64,000 nucleotides of DNA. Source: Methylobacterium sp. CB376 (GTDB lineage: Bacteria > Pseudomonadota > Alphaproteobacteria > Rhizobiales > Beijerinckiaceae). The stretch spans positions 1,178,001-1,242,000 of the forward strand of contig NZ_CP121648.1 of assembly GCF_029714205.1 (NCBI RefSeq), written 5' to 3'. The notes below the pieces were generated by a model that saw only the letters and a list, made by a program, of their open reading frames with translations, made no database searches and was not told the DNA's origin. The position numbers and the translations under genes are program-made. Position 1 is the first letter of the stretch, and each line of letters starts with the position of its first letter. This document shows, piece by piece, positions 17,916 through 26,713 of this stretch.

Positions 17916-19126
17916 GCGCCCATCCCGTCCTGCGCACGGCGCGGCGGGCCGTGCGGCCGGTGGCCCGCGCGGTCCGGCGCCACCTGCTGCCGCGGCTGAT
18001 GCCGGTCGCTCGCCACGCCTTTCCGGAGGCCGCCGCGCGGGTGCGGGTCGTGGGCCTGCTGTCCTCGTCCTCCGGGCTCGGGGAATCGGCGCGGCTCTGC
18101 CTCGGCAGCCTGGCCGGGGCCGGCTACCGGCTCTCGACGGCCGACGTCGCGGGCCTGTTCGACAGCAACGACGGCATCGCCTACCCGGCGGGCGAGTCCG
18201 ACCCGCAAGAGGACCTCGCCATCTACCATCTCAACCCGCCCATGCTCCTCCCGAGCGTGGTGCGGACGGGCCTGCGCCGGCACGCCGGCACCTACAGCAT
18301 CGCCTACTGGGCCTGGGAGCTGGAGACCCTGCCGGCCGAGTGGATCGCGGCGATCCGGTTCGTCGACGCCATCCTGGTGCCGAGCCGTTTCTGCCAGGCC
18401 GCCCTGCGGGCCCACACCGACAAGCCGGTGATCGTGGTGCCGCATCCGGTCGACGCCGCCGTCCCGGTGCGGGAGGCCGCCGCGCCGCCGCCGGGGGACC
18501 GCTTCCGGGTGGCGAGCATCTTCAATTTCGGCTCGTCCTACGCGCGCAAGAACCCGACCGCGCTGGTGCGCGCCTTCCGGGCCGCCTTCGGCGAGGATCC
18601 GGGGGCCGAGCTGGTGCTGAAGGTCAGCGACGGGGCCCGCTACCCCCGCGAGCGCGCCCAGATCCTGGCCGAGATGGCGGGGGCGCCGAACGTCCGCCTG
18701 ATCGACGAGGTCTGGGAGCGCCCGCGCCTGCAGGCCTTCCTGGCCTCGGCGGACGCCTACCTGTCGCTCCACCGCTCGGAGGGCTTCGGCCTGACCCTCG
18801 CGGAGGCGATCCTCGCCCGCGTGCCGGTCGTGGCCACCCACTGGTCGGGCAACACCGATTTCTGCGACCCGGCCCTGTCCTACCCGGTCGACTACGCCCT
18901 GGTGCCGTTCAGCGACCCGCATCCCGCCTATGCGGGGGTCGGCGCGGCGCGCTGGGCCGAGCCGGACATCGCCCACGCGGCCCACCAGCTGCGACAGGTG
19001 CGGGGCGAGCCCGAGGCGGCGCGGGCCAAGGCCCGGGCCCTGCGGAGCGCCTTCGTCACCTACCTGCGCCGCCACGGCTACGAGGAGGCGCTCGCCTCCC
19101 TCGCCCGCCCCGCGCAAGCCGCCTGA
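17912..19126 (+). CDS. GT4-type glycosyltransferase
   Basis: 404 residues. The N-terminal half is typical of GT4 enzymes acting on polysaccharides (RVRVVGLLSSSSGLGESARL, SIAYWAWELETLP, VPSRFCQAAL). The C-terminal half carries FNFGSSYARKNPTALVRAF and the nucleotide-binding E-x7-E motif SLHRSEGFGLTLAEAIL. It is expected to act at the cytoplasmic face on the lipid-linked repeat unit. Translationally coupled to the ExoP-like gene (ATGA overlap). Sugar specificity cannot be inferred. Confidence 0.9.
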   Translation: MSAHPVLRTARRAVRPVARAVRRHLLPRLMPVARHAFPEAAARVRVVGLLSSSSGLGESARLCLGSLAGAGYRLSTADVAGLFDSNDGIAYPAGESDPQEDLAIYHLNPPMLLPSVVRTGLRRHAGTYSIAYWAWELETLPAEWIAAIRFVDAILVPSRFCQAALRAHTDKPVIVVPHPVDAAVPVREAAAPPPGDRFRVASIFNFGSSYARKNPTALVRAFRAAFGEDPGAELVLKVSDGARYPRERAQILAEMAGAPNVRLIDEVWERPRLQAFLASADAYLSLHRSEGFGLTLAEAILARVPVVATHWSGNTDFCDPALSYPVDYALVPFSDPHPAYAGVGAARWAEPDIAHAAHQLRQVRGEPEAARAKARALRSAFVTYLRRHGYEEALASLARPAQAA

Positions 19127-19172
19127 TCGGGACGCCCGCGCCCCGACCCTGCTGCCCCGAGAGGAACGAGCC

Positions 19173-20903
19173 TTGACTGATCCGATTGCCCAGAAGGGCG
19201 ACGAGACGGACCTGACCGTGTCGCTCGTCGTCTGCACGGTGGGCCGGCTGGAACCCCTGGAGAGGCTGCTCGCCTCCCTGCGCCGCCAGACGCGCCGGCC
19301 CCTCGAGATCCTCCTCGTCGACCAGAACCCGGCCGGCACGCTCAGCGCCCTGCTCACCCGCTTCCGCGACCTGCCCCTCGTGCACCTCGTCGACCTCGCC
19401 GATGCGCGGGGCCTGTCGCGGGCCCGCAACCTCGGCCTGGCCTGCGCCCGCGGCAGCGTGGTGGGCTTTCCGGACGACGATTGCTGGTACGACCCCGAGG
19501 TCGTCGCGCGGGTCGCCGACCTGTTCTCCGTCCCGGGAAGCCCGGGCCTGATCTGCGGGCGCACGGTCGATGCCGGGGGCGCCGAATCCGTCAGCGCGCA
19601 TCTGCCGGTCCCGGCCGAGATCGCGCGCGACACCGTCTTCCTGGCGGGCAATTCCAACGGCCTGTTCGTGCGTCGGGGCCTCGCCAAGCGCGTCGGCGGA
19701 TTCGACGAGACGCTGGGAGTGGGCGCCGCGACGCCGTTCCAGTCCGGCGAGGAGACGGACTTCATCCTGCGCGCCCTCGCTCTCGGCGCGTCCTGCCGCT
19801 TCGAGCCCGGCCTGGTCGTCCGCCACGACCAGCCCGAGGCGAATCCGGCCGCCGCGGCCGCGCGGGCCGCCCGCTACGCGCCGGGCTTCGGGCGGGTGCT
19901 GCGCCTGCACGGTTTCGGACCCGGCTACGTCGGCAACCGCGTGCTGCGGGCCTTCGGGCGCGGGGCGCTCCTCCTCCTCGGCGGCCGCCGGGACGACGCG
20001 CGCCACCGCTTCGCCTGGGCGCTCGGCACCCTGCGGGGCTACGCCGCCCCGGCCCGCGCCCGCGCGGCGGCCCCGCCGCGCGGGGCCGCCGCGCGGGAGC
20101 CGGGCGCGCAGCCCAGGCCCTTCGGCCTCTCCTTCGCGCCGCTCGACGACGGGCAACTCGCCCGGCAGCTGGCCGGCCCGCTGGTTCCGGCCGGCGCGGG
20201 CCCGCGGATCGTCGCCACCGCCAACCTCGACCACATCGTCCAGCTCTCGCGCAACACCGTCTTCCGGGAAGCCTATCGCCGCGCCTGGATCGTCACCGCC
20301 GACGGGATGCCGGTCTACCTCTACGCGAGGCTGCGCGGGGCGAAGCTGCCCGGCCGGCTCACCGGCGCGGACCTGTTCGCGCGGCTGATGACGATGCTCT
20401 CCCCGGCCCGGCACCGCTGCTTCTTCGTGGCCTCCTCGGAGGAGACCGCCGCGCGGATCGAGGCCCTGCTCCTCGCCCGCGGCTTCTCGCGCGAGCAGCT
20501 CGCCTTCCGGGTGCCGCCCTTCGGTTTCGAGACCGACGCGGCCTATTCGGACGCCCTCGCGGGGGCGATCCGGGCCCACCGCGCCACCCACCTGTTCCTC
20601 GGCCTCGGCTCGCCGAAATGCGAGATCTGGAGCCACCGCTACCGCGGCGCCCTCGGCGACTGCTACGTGCTCAACGTCGGCGCCGGCCTCGACTTCTACA
20701 GCGGGACCAAGCGGCGCGCCCCGGTCGTCCTCCAGCGGACCGGCCTCGAATGGGCGTGGCGCGTGGCCCAGGAGCCGCGTCGGCTGTTCCACCGCTACTT
20801 CGTCGCCTCCTGGCGCTTCCTCTGGATCGCCGCCGCCGACTTCGCCCGGTCGGACCGCACCCTGCCCCCCTCACGCGCCATCGAGGTGGAACGCCATCGA
20901 TGA
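19173..20903 (+). CDS. Fused glycosyltransferase: GT2 domain plus WecG/TagA/CpsF (GT26) domain
   Basis: 576 residues with two catalytic domains. Residues about 15-260 are a GT2 fold: SLVVCTVGRLEPLERLLASL, ILLVDQNP, RGLSRARNLGL and the metal-binding FPDDDCWY. Residues about 330-550 match the WecG/TagA/CpsF family: TANLDHIVQLSRNTVFREAY, TADGMPVYLYARLRG, LTGADLF and FLGLGSPKCEIW. WecG-type enzymes usually add the second sugar to the undecaprenyl-linked primer, so the protein could add two consecutive sugars. No ATG suits; the TTG at 19173 has GAGAGGAACGAG just upstream and gives the correct GT2 start. It precedes the ExoY-like initiating transferase, consistent with early steps of repeat-unit assembly. 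Confidence 0.88.
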   Translation: MTDPIAQKGDETDLTVSLVVCTVGRLEPLERLLASLRRQTRRPLEILLVDQNPAGTLSALLTRFRDLPLVHLVDLADARGLSRARNLGLACARGSVVGFPDDDCWYDPEVVARVADLFSVPGSPGLICGRTVDAGGAESVSAHLPVPAEIARDTVFLAGNSNGLFVRRGLAKRVGGFDETLGVGAATPFQSGEETDFILRALALGASCRFEPGLVVRHDQPEANPAAAAARAARYAPGFGRVLRLHGFGPGYVGNRVLRAFGRGALLLLGGRRDDARHRFAWALGTLRGYAAPARARAAAPPRGAAAREPGAQPRPFGLSFAPLDDGQLARQLAGPLVPAGAGPRIVATANLDHIVQLSRNTVFREAYRRAWIVTADGMPVYLYARLRGAKLPGRLTGADLFARLMTMLSPARHRCFFVASSEETAARIEALLLARGFSREQLAFRVPPFGFETDAAYSDALAGAIRAHRATHLFLGLGSPKCEIWSHRYRGALGDCYVLNVGAGLDFYSGTKRRAPVVLQRTGLEWAWRVAQEPRRLFHRYFVASWRFLWIAAADFARSDRTLPPSRAIEVERHR

Positions 20904-21129
20904 GCCCCGCCACGCGAGGCGCGCTCGCGCCGCCGGAGCGGTCCGCCCGCCCGGCCGCGCCGCTCCGCCCCGAAGTCCACGGCCGCTGACCGATCGCCCG
21001 GCGAGACCGATGCCGCTCCGGAACGCCACACCTCCCGCATCAACCCAGAAGCCGGTGCGCAGCACCGCGCCGCAGGCGCCCCAAGGCGCCTGGACGCGCC
21101 GTCCGCCGCGCCACGAGGAGAGACGATCA

Positions 21130-21843
21130 ATGCCAAGGGGGATTGCAGTCGAGTTCCAATATCGGGAGCAGCGCCTCGAGGACGGTGCCGCGGGGCTCCC
21201 ACGGCGCGCGATCGACCCGGCCCGGCCCCTCTGCCGGCGCGCCGGCCTCATCAACGTGGCGCTGGCCAAGCGCGCGACCGACATCGCCGTCGCGCTCGCC
21301 GCGCTGGTGTTCCTCCTGCCGGTCTTCGTCGCCGTGGCCATCCTGATCAAGGCGGAGACGCCCGGCCCGGTCTTCTTCCGCCAGCGCCGCTACGGCGTGC
21401 AGCGGCGGCCGTTCCTGATCTTCAAGTTCCGCACCATGACGGTGCTCGAAGCGAGCGGAGCCTTCCGGCAGGCCGCCGCGAACGACGCTCGGGTGACGCG
21501 GATCGGGCGCTTCCTGCGGCGCTCCAGCCTCGACGAGGCGCCCCAGCTCATCAACGTGCTCGTCGGCGACATGTCGCTCGTCGGGCCGCGGCCGCACGCC
21601 GTCGCCATGGACGACGCCTACGCGCCGGTCGTCTCGCACTACGAGGACCGTTTCCTGGTGCGCCCGGGCCTCACCGGCCTGGCCCAGATCAGCGGCTACC
21701 GCGGCCCGACCGACACCCACGACAAGATCGCCCGGCGCATCGCCCACGACCGGGCCTATATCCGGCGCTGGTCCCTGCTCCTCGACTTCGCGATCATGCT
21801 GCGCACGCCGATCGCGCTCGTGAGGGATCCCAATGCCCTCTGA
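21130..21843 (+). CDS. ExoY-like undecaprenyl-phosphate sugar-1-phosphate transferase
   Basis: 237 residues. One hydrophobic hairpin (DIAVALAALVFLLPVFVAVAI) follows a basic segment. The bacterial sugar transferase catalytic domain follows: FFRQRRYGVQRRPFLIFKFR, TRIGRFLRRSSLDEAPQLIN, DMSLVGPRPHA and RPGLTGLAQISGYRG. It lacks the extra N-terminal membrane domain of WbaP, so it is the short ExoY/PglC-like form. It starts synthesis by putting the first sugar phosphate on undecaprenyl phosphate. The ATG at 21130 has GAGGAGAGAC upstream. It overlaps the GH5 gene by 11 bp, so both belong to one operon. Confidence 0.93.
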   Translation: MPRGIAVEFQYREQRLEDGAAGLPRRAIDPARPLCRRAGLINVALAKRATDIAVALAALVFLLPVFVAVAILIKAETPGPVFFRQRRYGVQRRPFLIFKFRTMTVLEASGAFRQAAANDARVTRIGRFLRRSSLDEAPQLINVLVGDMSLVGPRPHAVAMDDAYAPVVSHYEDRFLVRPGLTGLAQISGYRGPTDTHDKIARRIAHDRAYIRRWSLLLDFAIMLRTPIALVRDPNAL

Positions 21844-22855
21844 GGCGACGAGGCGGGCGCGGCCGCTTCCCGCCGCGATCACCCGCGGCGCCTTCCTGGC
21901 CGCCCTCGCCGGCGGCGTCGCCGCGGCGGCCGGGACGGGGGCGGGCCCGGCGCGGGCCGGCGGGGCGGTCCGCTACCCCGGCGTCAACCTGTCGGGCGGG
22001 GAGTTCGGCGACATCGGCCGCCCCCTCGGCCAGGGCTACATCTACCCGCCGAACGAGAGTTTCGCCTACTACGCCGGGCGCGGCATGAAGCTCGTGCGGA
22101 TCCCGTTCAAGATCGAGCGGGTGCAGCCGGAGCCCCTCGGCGCCCTCTCGGTCCGGGACGCGGACGAACTCGCGCGCTGCGTGCGCGCGGCCAAGGCCGC
22201 CGGGCTCCTGGTGGTCCTCGACGCGCACAATTTCGGCAAGCGCGACGGAAAGCCGATCGAGGCGCGGGACCTCACCAATCTCTGGTCGCGGCTCGCCGCG
22301 CGGTTCCGGGACGAGCCGTCGGTGGCCTACGGCCTCATGAACGAGCCGGTGGCCTTCGCGCCGCCCGCCTGGCGCCCGGTCGTCGACGCCCTCGTCAAGG
22401 CCATCCGCGACGGCGGCTCGCGGCAGCTCCTGATGGTCCCCGGCGCCGGCTGGAGCGGCGCCCATTCCTGGGTGTCGGACGGCAACGCCGCGGCCTTCGA
22501 GGATTTCCAGGACCCGCACTTCCTCTTCGAGGTCCACCAGTACCTCGACCGGGACAATTCGGGCTCGAACCCGCAGGATTACGCCCCGGGCGCCGGCGCG
22601 ACCCGGCTCGCTGCCTTCACGGACTGGGCCCGGCGGCGCGGCGCCAAGGCCTTCCTGGGCGAGTTCGGCTTCGCCCTGCCCGCGGGCGAGGCCGAGGCGC
22701 GGGCGCTCCTCTCCTTCGTGGCCGCCCACACGGATGTCTGGCAGGCCTACGCCTACTGGGCCGGCGGACCGTGGTGGGGCGATTACGCGTTCAGCATCGA
22801 GCCCGGCAAAGAGGGCGACAAGCCGCAGATGGCCCTGCTGAGGCACTTCATGTGA
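21833..22855 (+). CDS. GH5-family glycanase in the polysaccharide operon
   Basis: 340 residues. A signal-like N-terminus (RRARPLPAAITRGAFLAALA followed by Ala-rich residues to about 43) suggests export, possibly by Tat. The catalytic domain has GVNLSGGEFGDIG, LMNEPVA with acid/base Glu171, HQYLDRDNSG and FLGEFGFA with nucleophile Glu277, and ends PWWGDYAFSIEP. It is clearly paralogous to the catalytic domain of the protein at 6043 but lacks binding modules. Overlap with the initiating transferase gene implies co-expression. The likely role is trimming or release of the newly made polymer in the periplasm, like ExsH/ExoK-type glycanases of other loci (inference). Confidence 0.9.
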   Translation: MPSEATRRARPLPAAITRGAFLAALAGGVAAAAGTGAGPARAGGAVRYPGVNLSGGEFGDIGRPLGQGYIYPPNESFAYYAGRGMKLVRIPFKIERVQPEPLGALSVRDADELARCVRAAKAAGLLVVLDAHNFGKRDGKPIEARDLTNLWSRLAARFRDEPSVAYGLMNEPVAFAPPAWRPVVDALVKAIRDGGSRQLLMVPGAGWSGAHSWVSDGNAAAFEDFQDPHFLFEVHQYLDRDNSGSNPQDYAPGAGATRLAAFTDWARRRGAKAFLGEFGFALPAGEAEARALLSFVAAHTDVWQAYAYWAGGPWWGDYAFSIEPGKEGDKPQMALLRHFM

Positions 22856-22913
22856 CCGCCCGGCCCGCGGGAGGCGCGGCCGCGGGCGCGTCGCCAGGTC
22901 CCGCGCGGACCCC

Positions 22914-23000
22914 AGGAGCACCGGACCCGGGAATCAGGAGCACCGGACCCGGGAATACGGATCCAAGAATACGGATCCAAGAATACGGACTTAGGGATAC
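22914..23000 (+). repeat. Two sets of short tandem repeats before the flippase gene
   Basis: AGGAGCACCGGACCCGGGAAT occurs twice (22914 and 22936), followed by GGATCCAAGAATAC twice (22959, 22973) and a third variant, GGACTTAGGGATAC (22987). The array ends two bases before the flippase ATG, so copy-number change would alter the translation-initiation region. Confidence 0.85.
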
Positions 23001-23002
23001 GG

Positions 23003-24538
23003 ATGGCAGGCACACTGGTTCGCAAGTCGTTGATCAACGCCGTCGCGGGCGTGGCGACCACGTTCGCCGGCTTCGCGAGCAGCATTCTGGTGGCGCGCCT
23101 CATCGGGGTCGAGGGATCCGGGATCATCGGGTTCGCGGTCTGGGCCGCCACGATGTCCGTGATGGTGGCGGATCTCGGGATCCCCGGCAGCCTCGCCCGC
23201 TTCCTGCCCGAGCTTCGCGCGCGCGCGAGCCTCGCCGATGCGGACGGCCTGACGCGCGCGCTCCTGCGTCCCTACCTCCTCGTCACCCTGTGCGTGTCCG
23301 GAGGCTTCTTCGCCTACGCGGCCTCGCTCGCGGCCGCCCAGCCCGACGGGATCGGCTGGCAGATCCACCAGGGCAGCTACCGCGCCTCGCCGCTGTTCTG
23401 GCTGCTCGTGGGGCTGGCCTGCCTCACCCAGTCGCTGGCGAGCTTCGTGACCAGCTACCTGCGCGGCGTGCAGGATTTCGCGGCGCTCGCGCGGCTCGCC
23501 CTGCTCGCCGCCGGCGCGCAGATCGCGGCCACGACGGTCGGAATCGTCGCGTTCGGCGTCGGCGGCGCCCTGGCGGGCGCCGTGATCGGATCGGCCGTCG
23601 TCATGCGCCAGGTCCTGCGGCTGCCGCGCGAGGGCAGCCCCGTTCCGCCGGTGCTGCGCGCCCGCGTCGTCCGCTACTCCGTCGAGTCCTGGGCGAGCCA
23701 CCTCGTCACGGCGTTCCTGTGGTCGCGGATGGAGGTCATCTTCCTCGAGCGGAGCTTCGGCAGCCACGCGGTCGGGCTGTTCACCGTGAGCCTGACGCTG
23801 TCGAACCTCGCCATGCAGGGGCCGCTGCTGCTCACCGGCGCGCTGCTGTCGCACCTCTCGCAACATTCCGGAGCGGAGCACGCGGAGACCCGCCTGGCCC
23901 TCTACCCGGCCAGCGTGCGTCTCCTCGCGCTGTTCGTATTCCCGCTCTGCCTGGGGACGGCGGGTGTCATGCCGCTCCTGCTTCCCCTGCTCTTCGGCGA
24001 CGCCTTCGCGCCGGCGGTGACCGCCGCCACGATCCTGGTCGGGACCGCGAGCCTGATCACGATCGCCACCATCGCGTACTCGTACCTGTTCGCGATGGAG
24101 CGGACGAGCTTCATCCTGGGATCGGGGCTCGTCGGGGCCGTCCTGGCGATCACCGCCGGCCTCACGGTGGTTCCGGCCGCGGGCCTGCTCGGCGCGGCGA
24201 GCGCGCGGGCCGCGATCCAGCTCCTCGTGACGGGCGCCATCGTCTGGTACGCTCGGCGGTCGCTGGGCTGCGTGCTGCCCACGCTCGATCTCGCGCGGAT
24301 GTTCCTGGCGGCCCTGCTCTGCGCGATCGCCGCCCGGATCGTCGTCACGGTGACCTCGGGCGTGCCCGGGCTGATGCTGGCCGTGCTCACGGGCGCCCTC
24401 GTCTACGCGGCCGCCCTGCGCGTCCTCAAGCCCCTGCCGCGCGCCGACCTGCAGCGGGTGCGGGACGCGCTGCGCAACCTGCCCGTCCCGCTGCGCTCGG
24501 CCGCCCTCGCGAGCCTGCGCGTGATCGCGCCGGCCTGA
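23003..24538 (+). CDS. Wzx-like polysaccharide flippase (MATE/MOP superfamily)
   Basis: 511 residues with about twelve to fourteen hydrophobic segments and few charged residues inside them. The start, LINAVAGVATTFAGFASSIL followed by LIGVEGSGIIGFAV, is typical of polysaccharide-biosynthesis membrane proteins that move lipid-linked repeat units across the inner membrane. The polymerase candidate (11933), ExoP-like and ExoF-like proteins complete a Wzx/Wzy system. Translation starts at ATG 23003 directly after a tandem-repeat array with only a weak ribosome-binding site, so expression may be sensitive to the array. Confidence 0.9.
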   Translation: MAGTLVRKSLINAVAGVATTFAGFASSILVARLIGVEGSGIIGFAVWAATMSVMVADLGIPGSLARFLPELRARASLADADGLTRALLRPYLLVTLCVSGGFFAYAASLAAAQPDGIGWQIHQGSYRASPLFWLLVGLACLTQSLASFVTSYLRGVQDFAALARLALLAAGAQIAATTVGIVAFGVGGALAGAVIGSAVVMRQVLRLPREGSPVPPVLRARVVRYSVESWASHLVTAFLWSRMEVIFLERSFGSHAVGLFTVSLTLSNLAMQGPLLLTGALLSHLSQHSGAEHAETRLALYPASVRLLALFVFPLCLGTAGVMPLLLPLLFGDAFAPAVTAATILVGTASLITIATIAYSYLFAMERTSFILGSGLVGAVLAITAGLTVVPAAGLLGAASARAAIQLLVTGAIVWYARRSLGCVLPTLDLARMFLAALLCAIAARIVVTVTSGVPGLMLAVLTGALVYAAALRVLKPLPRADLQRVRDALRNLPVPLRSAALASLRVIAPA

Positions 24539-24578
24539 GCCTCGTTCCCCGGCAACCTCGTCCCTGGAGGATGCACCG

Positions 24579-25352
24579 ATGATGCGAAACCTGATGCGGC
24601 AGCTGCGCGGCGCCCTCGTGCGGCGAGCCGAGCGGCTGACGGGAACCCACATCATCCCCCGGGGCAGCCTGTGGGCGATGCCCGAGCGGGAGCACCTCAG
24701 GGCGTTCTTCGCGCATTTCGGCGTCGACTGCGTCTTCGACGTCGGCGCCAACGAGGGGCAATTCGCCGACATGCTCCGCCGCAAGGTCGGCTATCGCGGG
24801 CCGATCCTGTCCTTCGAGCCGATCCCGGACGTGGCCGAGCGGCTCAAGGCCCGGGCTGCCGCCGATCCGCTCTGGTTCGTCGAGCAGGTCGCCCTCGCCG
24901 ACGAGATCGGCGAGCGCACCTTCAACATCATGGCCGACACGCAATTCAGCTCCCTCGCCAAGCCCAGCCACGAAGAGGTCAAGCTGTTCGAGGGCACCAA
25001 TCAGATCCTGCGAAGCATCGGCGTCAAACTGTCGACGGTCGAGTTCATGCTGGAGAAGTACCGCAAGGAGCTGAAATTCACCCGGCCCTACCTGAAGATG
25101 GACACGCAGGGCCACGACCTGTCCGTGGTGCGGGGGGCGGGCGACAGCCTGCGGGGCTTCGTCGGACTGCAGAGCGAGTTGGCGATCCGCAAGCTGTACG
25201 ACACGTCGGTCGATTTCCGCGACGCCATCACGGCCTATGAGCGGGCCGGCTTCGCCCTCAGCGCCTTCGTGCCCAACAACGAGGGACACTTCCCGGCGCT
25301 GATCGAGATGGACTGCATCATGTACAACACGCGCTACGTGCCGCTCGCGTGA
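24579..25352 (+). CDS. FkbM-family methyltransferase
   Basis: 257 residues. A SAM-binding motif I (CVFDVGANEGQFA) is followed by ILSFEPIPDVAERL, then FLKMDTQGHD-like LKMDTQGHDLSVV, all characteristic of FkbM methyltransferases. These often O-methylate sugars in surface polysaccharides. The ATG at 24579 has TGGAGGATGCACC upstream. Last gene of the plus-strand arm, 40 bp after the flippase. It ends convergently with a GT4 gene, overlapping by 19 bp. Confidence 0.9.
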   Translation: MMRNLMRQLRGALVRRAERLTGTHIIPRGSLWAMPEREHLRAFFAHFGVDCVFDVGANEGQFADMLRRKVGYRGPILSFEPIPDVAERLKARAAADPLWFVEQVALADEIGERTFNIMADTQFSSLAKPSHEEVKLFEGTNQILRSIGVKLSTVEFMLEKYRKELKFTRPYLKMDTQGHDLSVVRGAGDSLRGFVGLQSELAIRKLYDTSVDFRDAITAYERAGFALSAFVPNNEGHFPALIEMDCIMYNTRYVPLA

Positions 25353-26518
25353 CCGCGCCGCGCGCTGACCGCGCGATCGTAGAGGGCGGCAGTGTCCCGC
25401 GCGATCGCCGCCCAGCTCGGCACCGCGGCGATCCGCTCGCGCGCGCCGCGCCCGAGCGCCAGGCGCAGCTCGCGGTCCTGCGCCAGCCGCGTCATGGCCT
25501 GCGCGAGCGCGCGCGGGTCTTCCGGCTCGACGAGGCACCCGCTGCGCTCCGGCTCCAGCATGGCCGCGAAGACGCCGAGGCGCGACGCCAGGATCGGCCG
25601 GCCGAACGGGAGGGCGAGCATCAGGACGCCGCTCGCCTCGATCTGCCGGTAGGGGAACACGAAGACGTCGGCGTCCGAGAGGATCCGCGGCAATTCCTCG
25701 TCGGGGATGTGGCGCTCGTCGAAGACGAGCTGGGCGGCGAGCCCGAGTTCGCGCGCCCGCTCCTTCAGCCCGTCGAGCGGCATGGCGGGGCGGCCGGCCA
25801 CGACGAACCGGCAGTGGCGCAGAACCGCCTCGGGCATCATCCCCGCGGCCTCGATCAGGATGTCGAGCCCCTTGTAGGGTTTCAGGATGCCGAAGAGCAG
25901 GAAGTCGACCGTGCGCTTGGAGCGGTCGGGCTCGACGAACGGCGAGGATGGCAGGGAGGCCGGCGTCAGCAGGCCGTGCCCGATCTGGTGGATCCTGGCC
26001 GGATCGACGCCCTGCCGGGCGAGTTCGCGCGCGGCCGGCGCCGTGTGGACGATGACCGCGTCGGCATCCTTGATCACCCGCTCGCCGCCCGCTCTCAGGA
26101 GCAGGGGCACGCGATCCCCGTTCGACGGGCGCGTGTCGTGGACCGTGAGAATGCAGGGTGCGCGGCGGCGCAAGCGCCGGAACAGGATCCGGTCGGCGAG
26201 GGGCACGACCGGCCATTGCACGTGGACGATGTCGGGCGCGAGCCGCGCCACGTGGCCGACGAGCTGCTGCAGGAGGAGCCCGTAGCGGAGGTGGCGCAGG
26301 AAGACCGTGACCCGGTGCGGCGCGATCCGCGGCGGCAGGGGCGCGAAGATGTCGTTGATCGCCAGCGGCAGGTGGGTGACCCCCTTCGGCGCGGCCTCGC
26401 CCGGGCGCAGCGGTCGCGAGGCGAGGAAGACCTCGTGCCCCTGCTCGGCCAGCCCGGCGCAGAGGCTGGCATCGTACGGCAGGGTGAAGAGCAGCGGGTC
26501 AACGACGAGGATGCGCAA
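25334..26518 (-). CDS. GT4-type glycosyltransferase
   Basis: 394 residues. The N-terminal half begins MRILVVDPLLFTLPYDASL and has ILTVHDTRP. The C-terminal half has FLLFGILKPYKGLDILIEA, CRFVVAGRP, LVFDERHIPDEELPRILSDA and the donor-site stretch VFVFPYRQIEASGVLMLALP. Clear GT-B family 4 enzyme. It is transcribed against the main arm and diverges from the GT2 gene at 26714, sharing an AT-rich promoter region, so it may be regulated separately from the core locus. Confidence 0.9.
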   Translation of the reverse strand: MRILVVDPLLFTLPYDASLCAGLAEQGHEVFLASRPLRPGEAAPKGVTHLPLAINDIFAPLPPRIAPHRVTVFLRHLRYGLLLQQLVGHVARLAPDIVHVQWPVVPLADRILFRRLRRRAPCILTVHDTRPSNGDRVPLLLRAGGERVIKDADAVIVHTAPAARELARQGVDPARIHQIGHGLLTPASLPSSPFVEPDRSKRTVDFLLFGILKPYKGLDILIEAAGMMPEAVLRHCRFVVAGRPAMPLDGLKERARELGLAAQLVFDERHIPDEELPRILSDADVFVFPYRQIEASGVLMLALPFGRPILASRLGVFAAMLEPERSGCLVEPEDPRALAQAMTRLAQDRELRLALGRGARERIAAVPSWAAIARDTAALYDRAVSARRGHASGT

Positions 26519-26713
26519 TGGGAATGCTCCGAGGCAGGAGGGTCGACCCGAGCGGGGCTGCGCGGCCCGGGATGAGCAGGACGACCGGACACGAATTTAC
26601 CACAACATATAATAATCATTGCCTCGGAAGTCAATTATACAGGAGTTGTTTTTCGGAAGTCATGTAATATAACAGTCAAACTGCGCCTTTTTGCCAAGGA
26701 TGACGGGGAAGAC
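26519..26713. promoter_or_regulatory. AT-rich divergent promoter region with direct repeats
   Basis: This 195-bp gap between divergent glycosyltransferase genes is sharply richer in A and T than its surroundings from about 26590 to 26690. It contains TATAAT at 26608-26613 and a direct repeat TCGGAAGTCA at 26624-26633 and 26653-26662, each followed by an AT-rich run, 29 bp apart (about three helical turns). This fits a regulator binding two sites on one face of the DNA. Confidence 0.5.

Noticed and set aside
20900..20989. 29-codon frame overlapping the stop of the GT fusion gene
   Set aside because: ATGA overlap looks like coupling, but the peptide is short, Pro/Ala/Arg-rich and without features; treated as chance.
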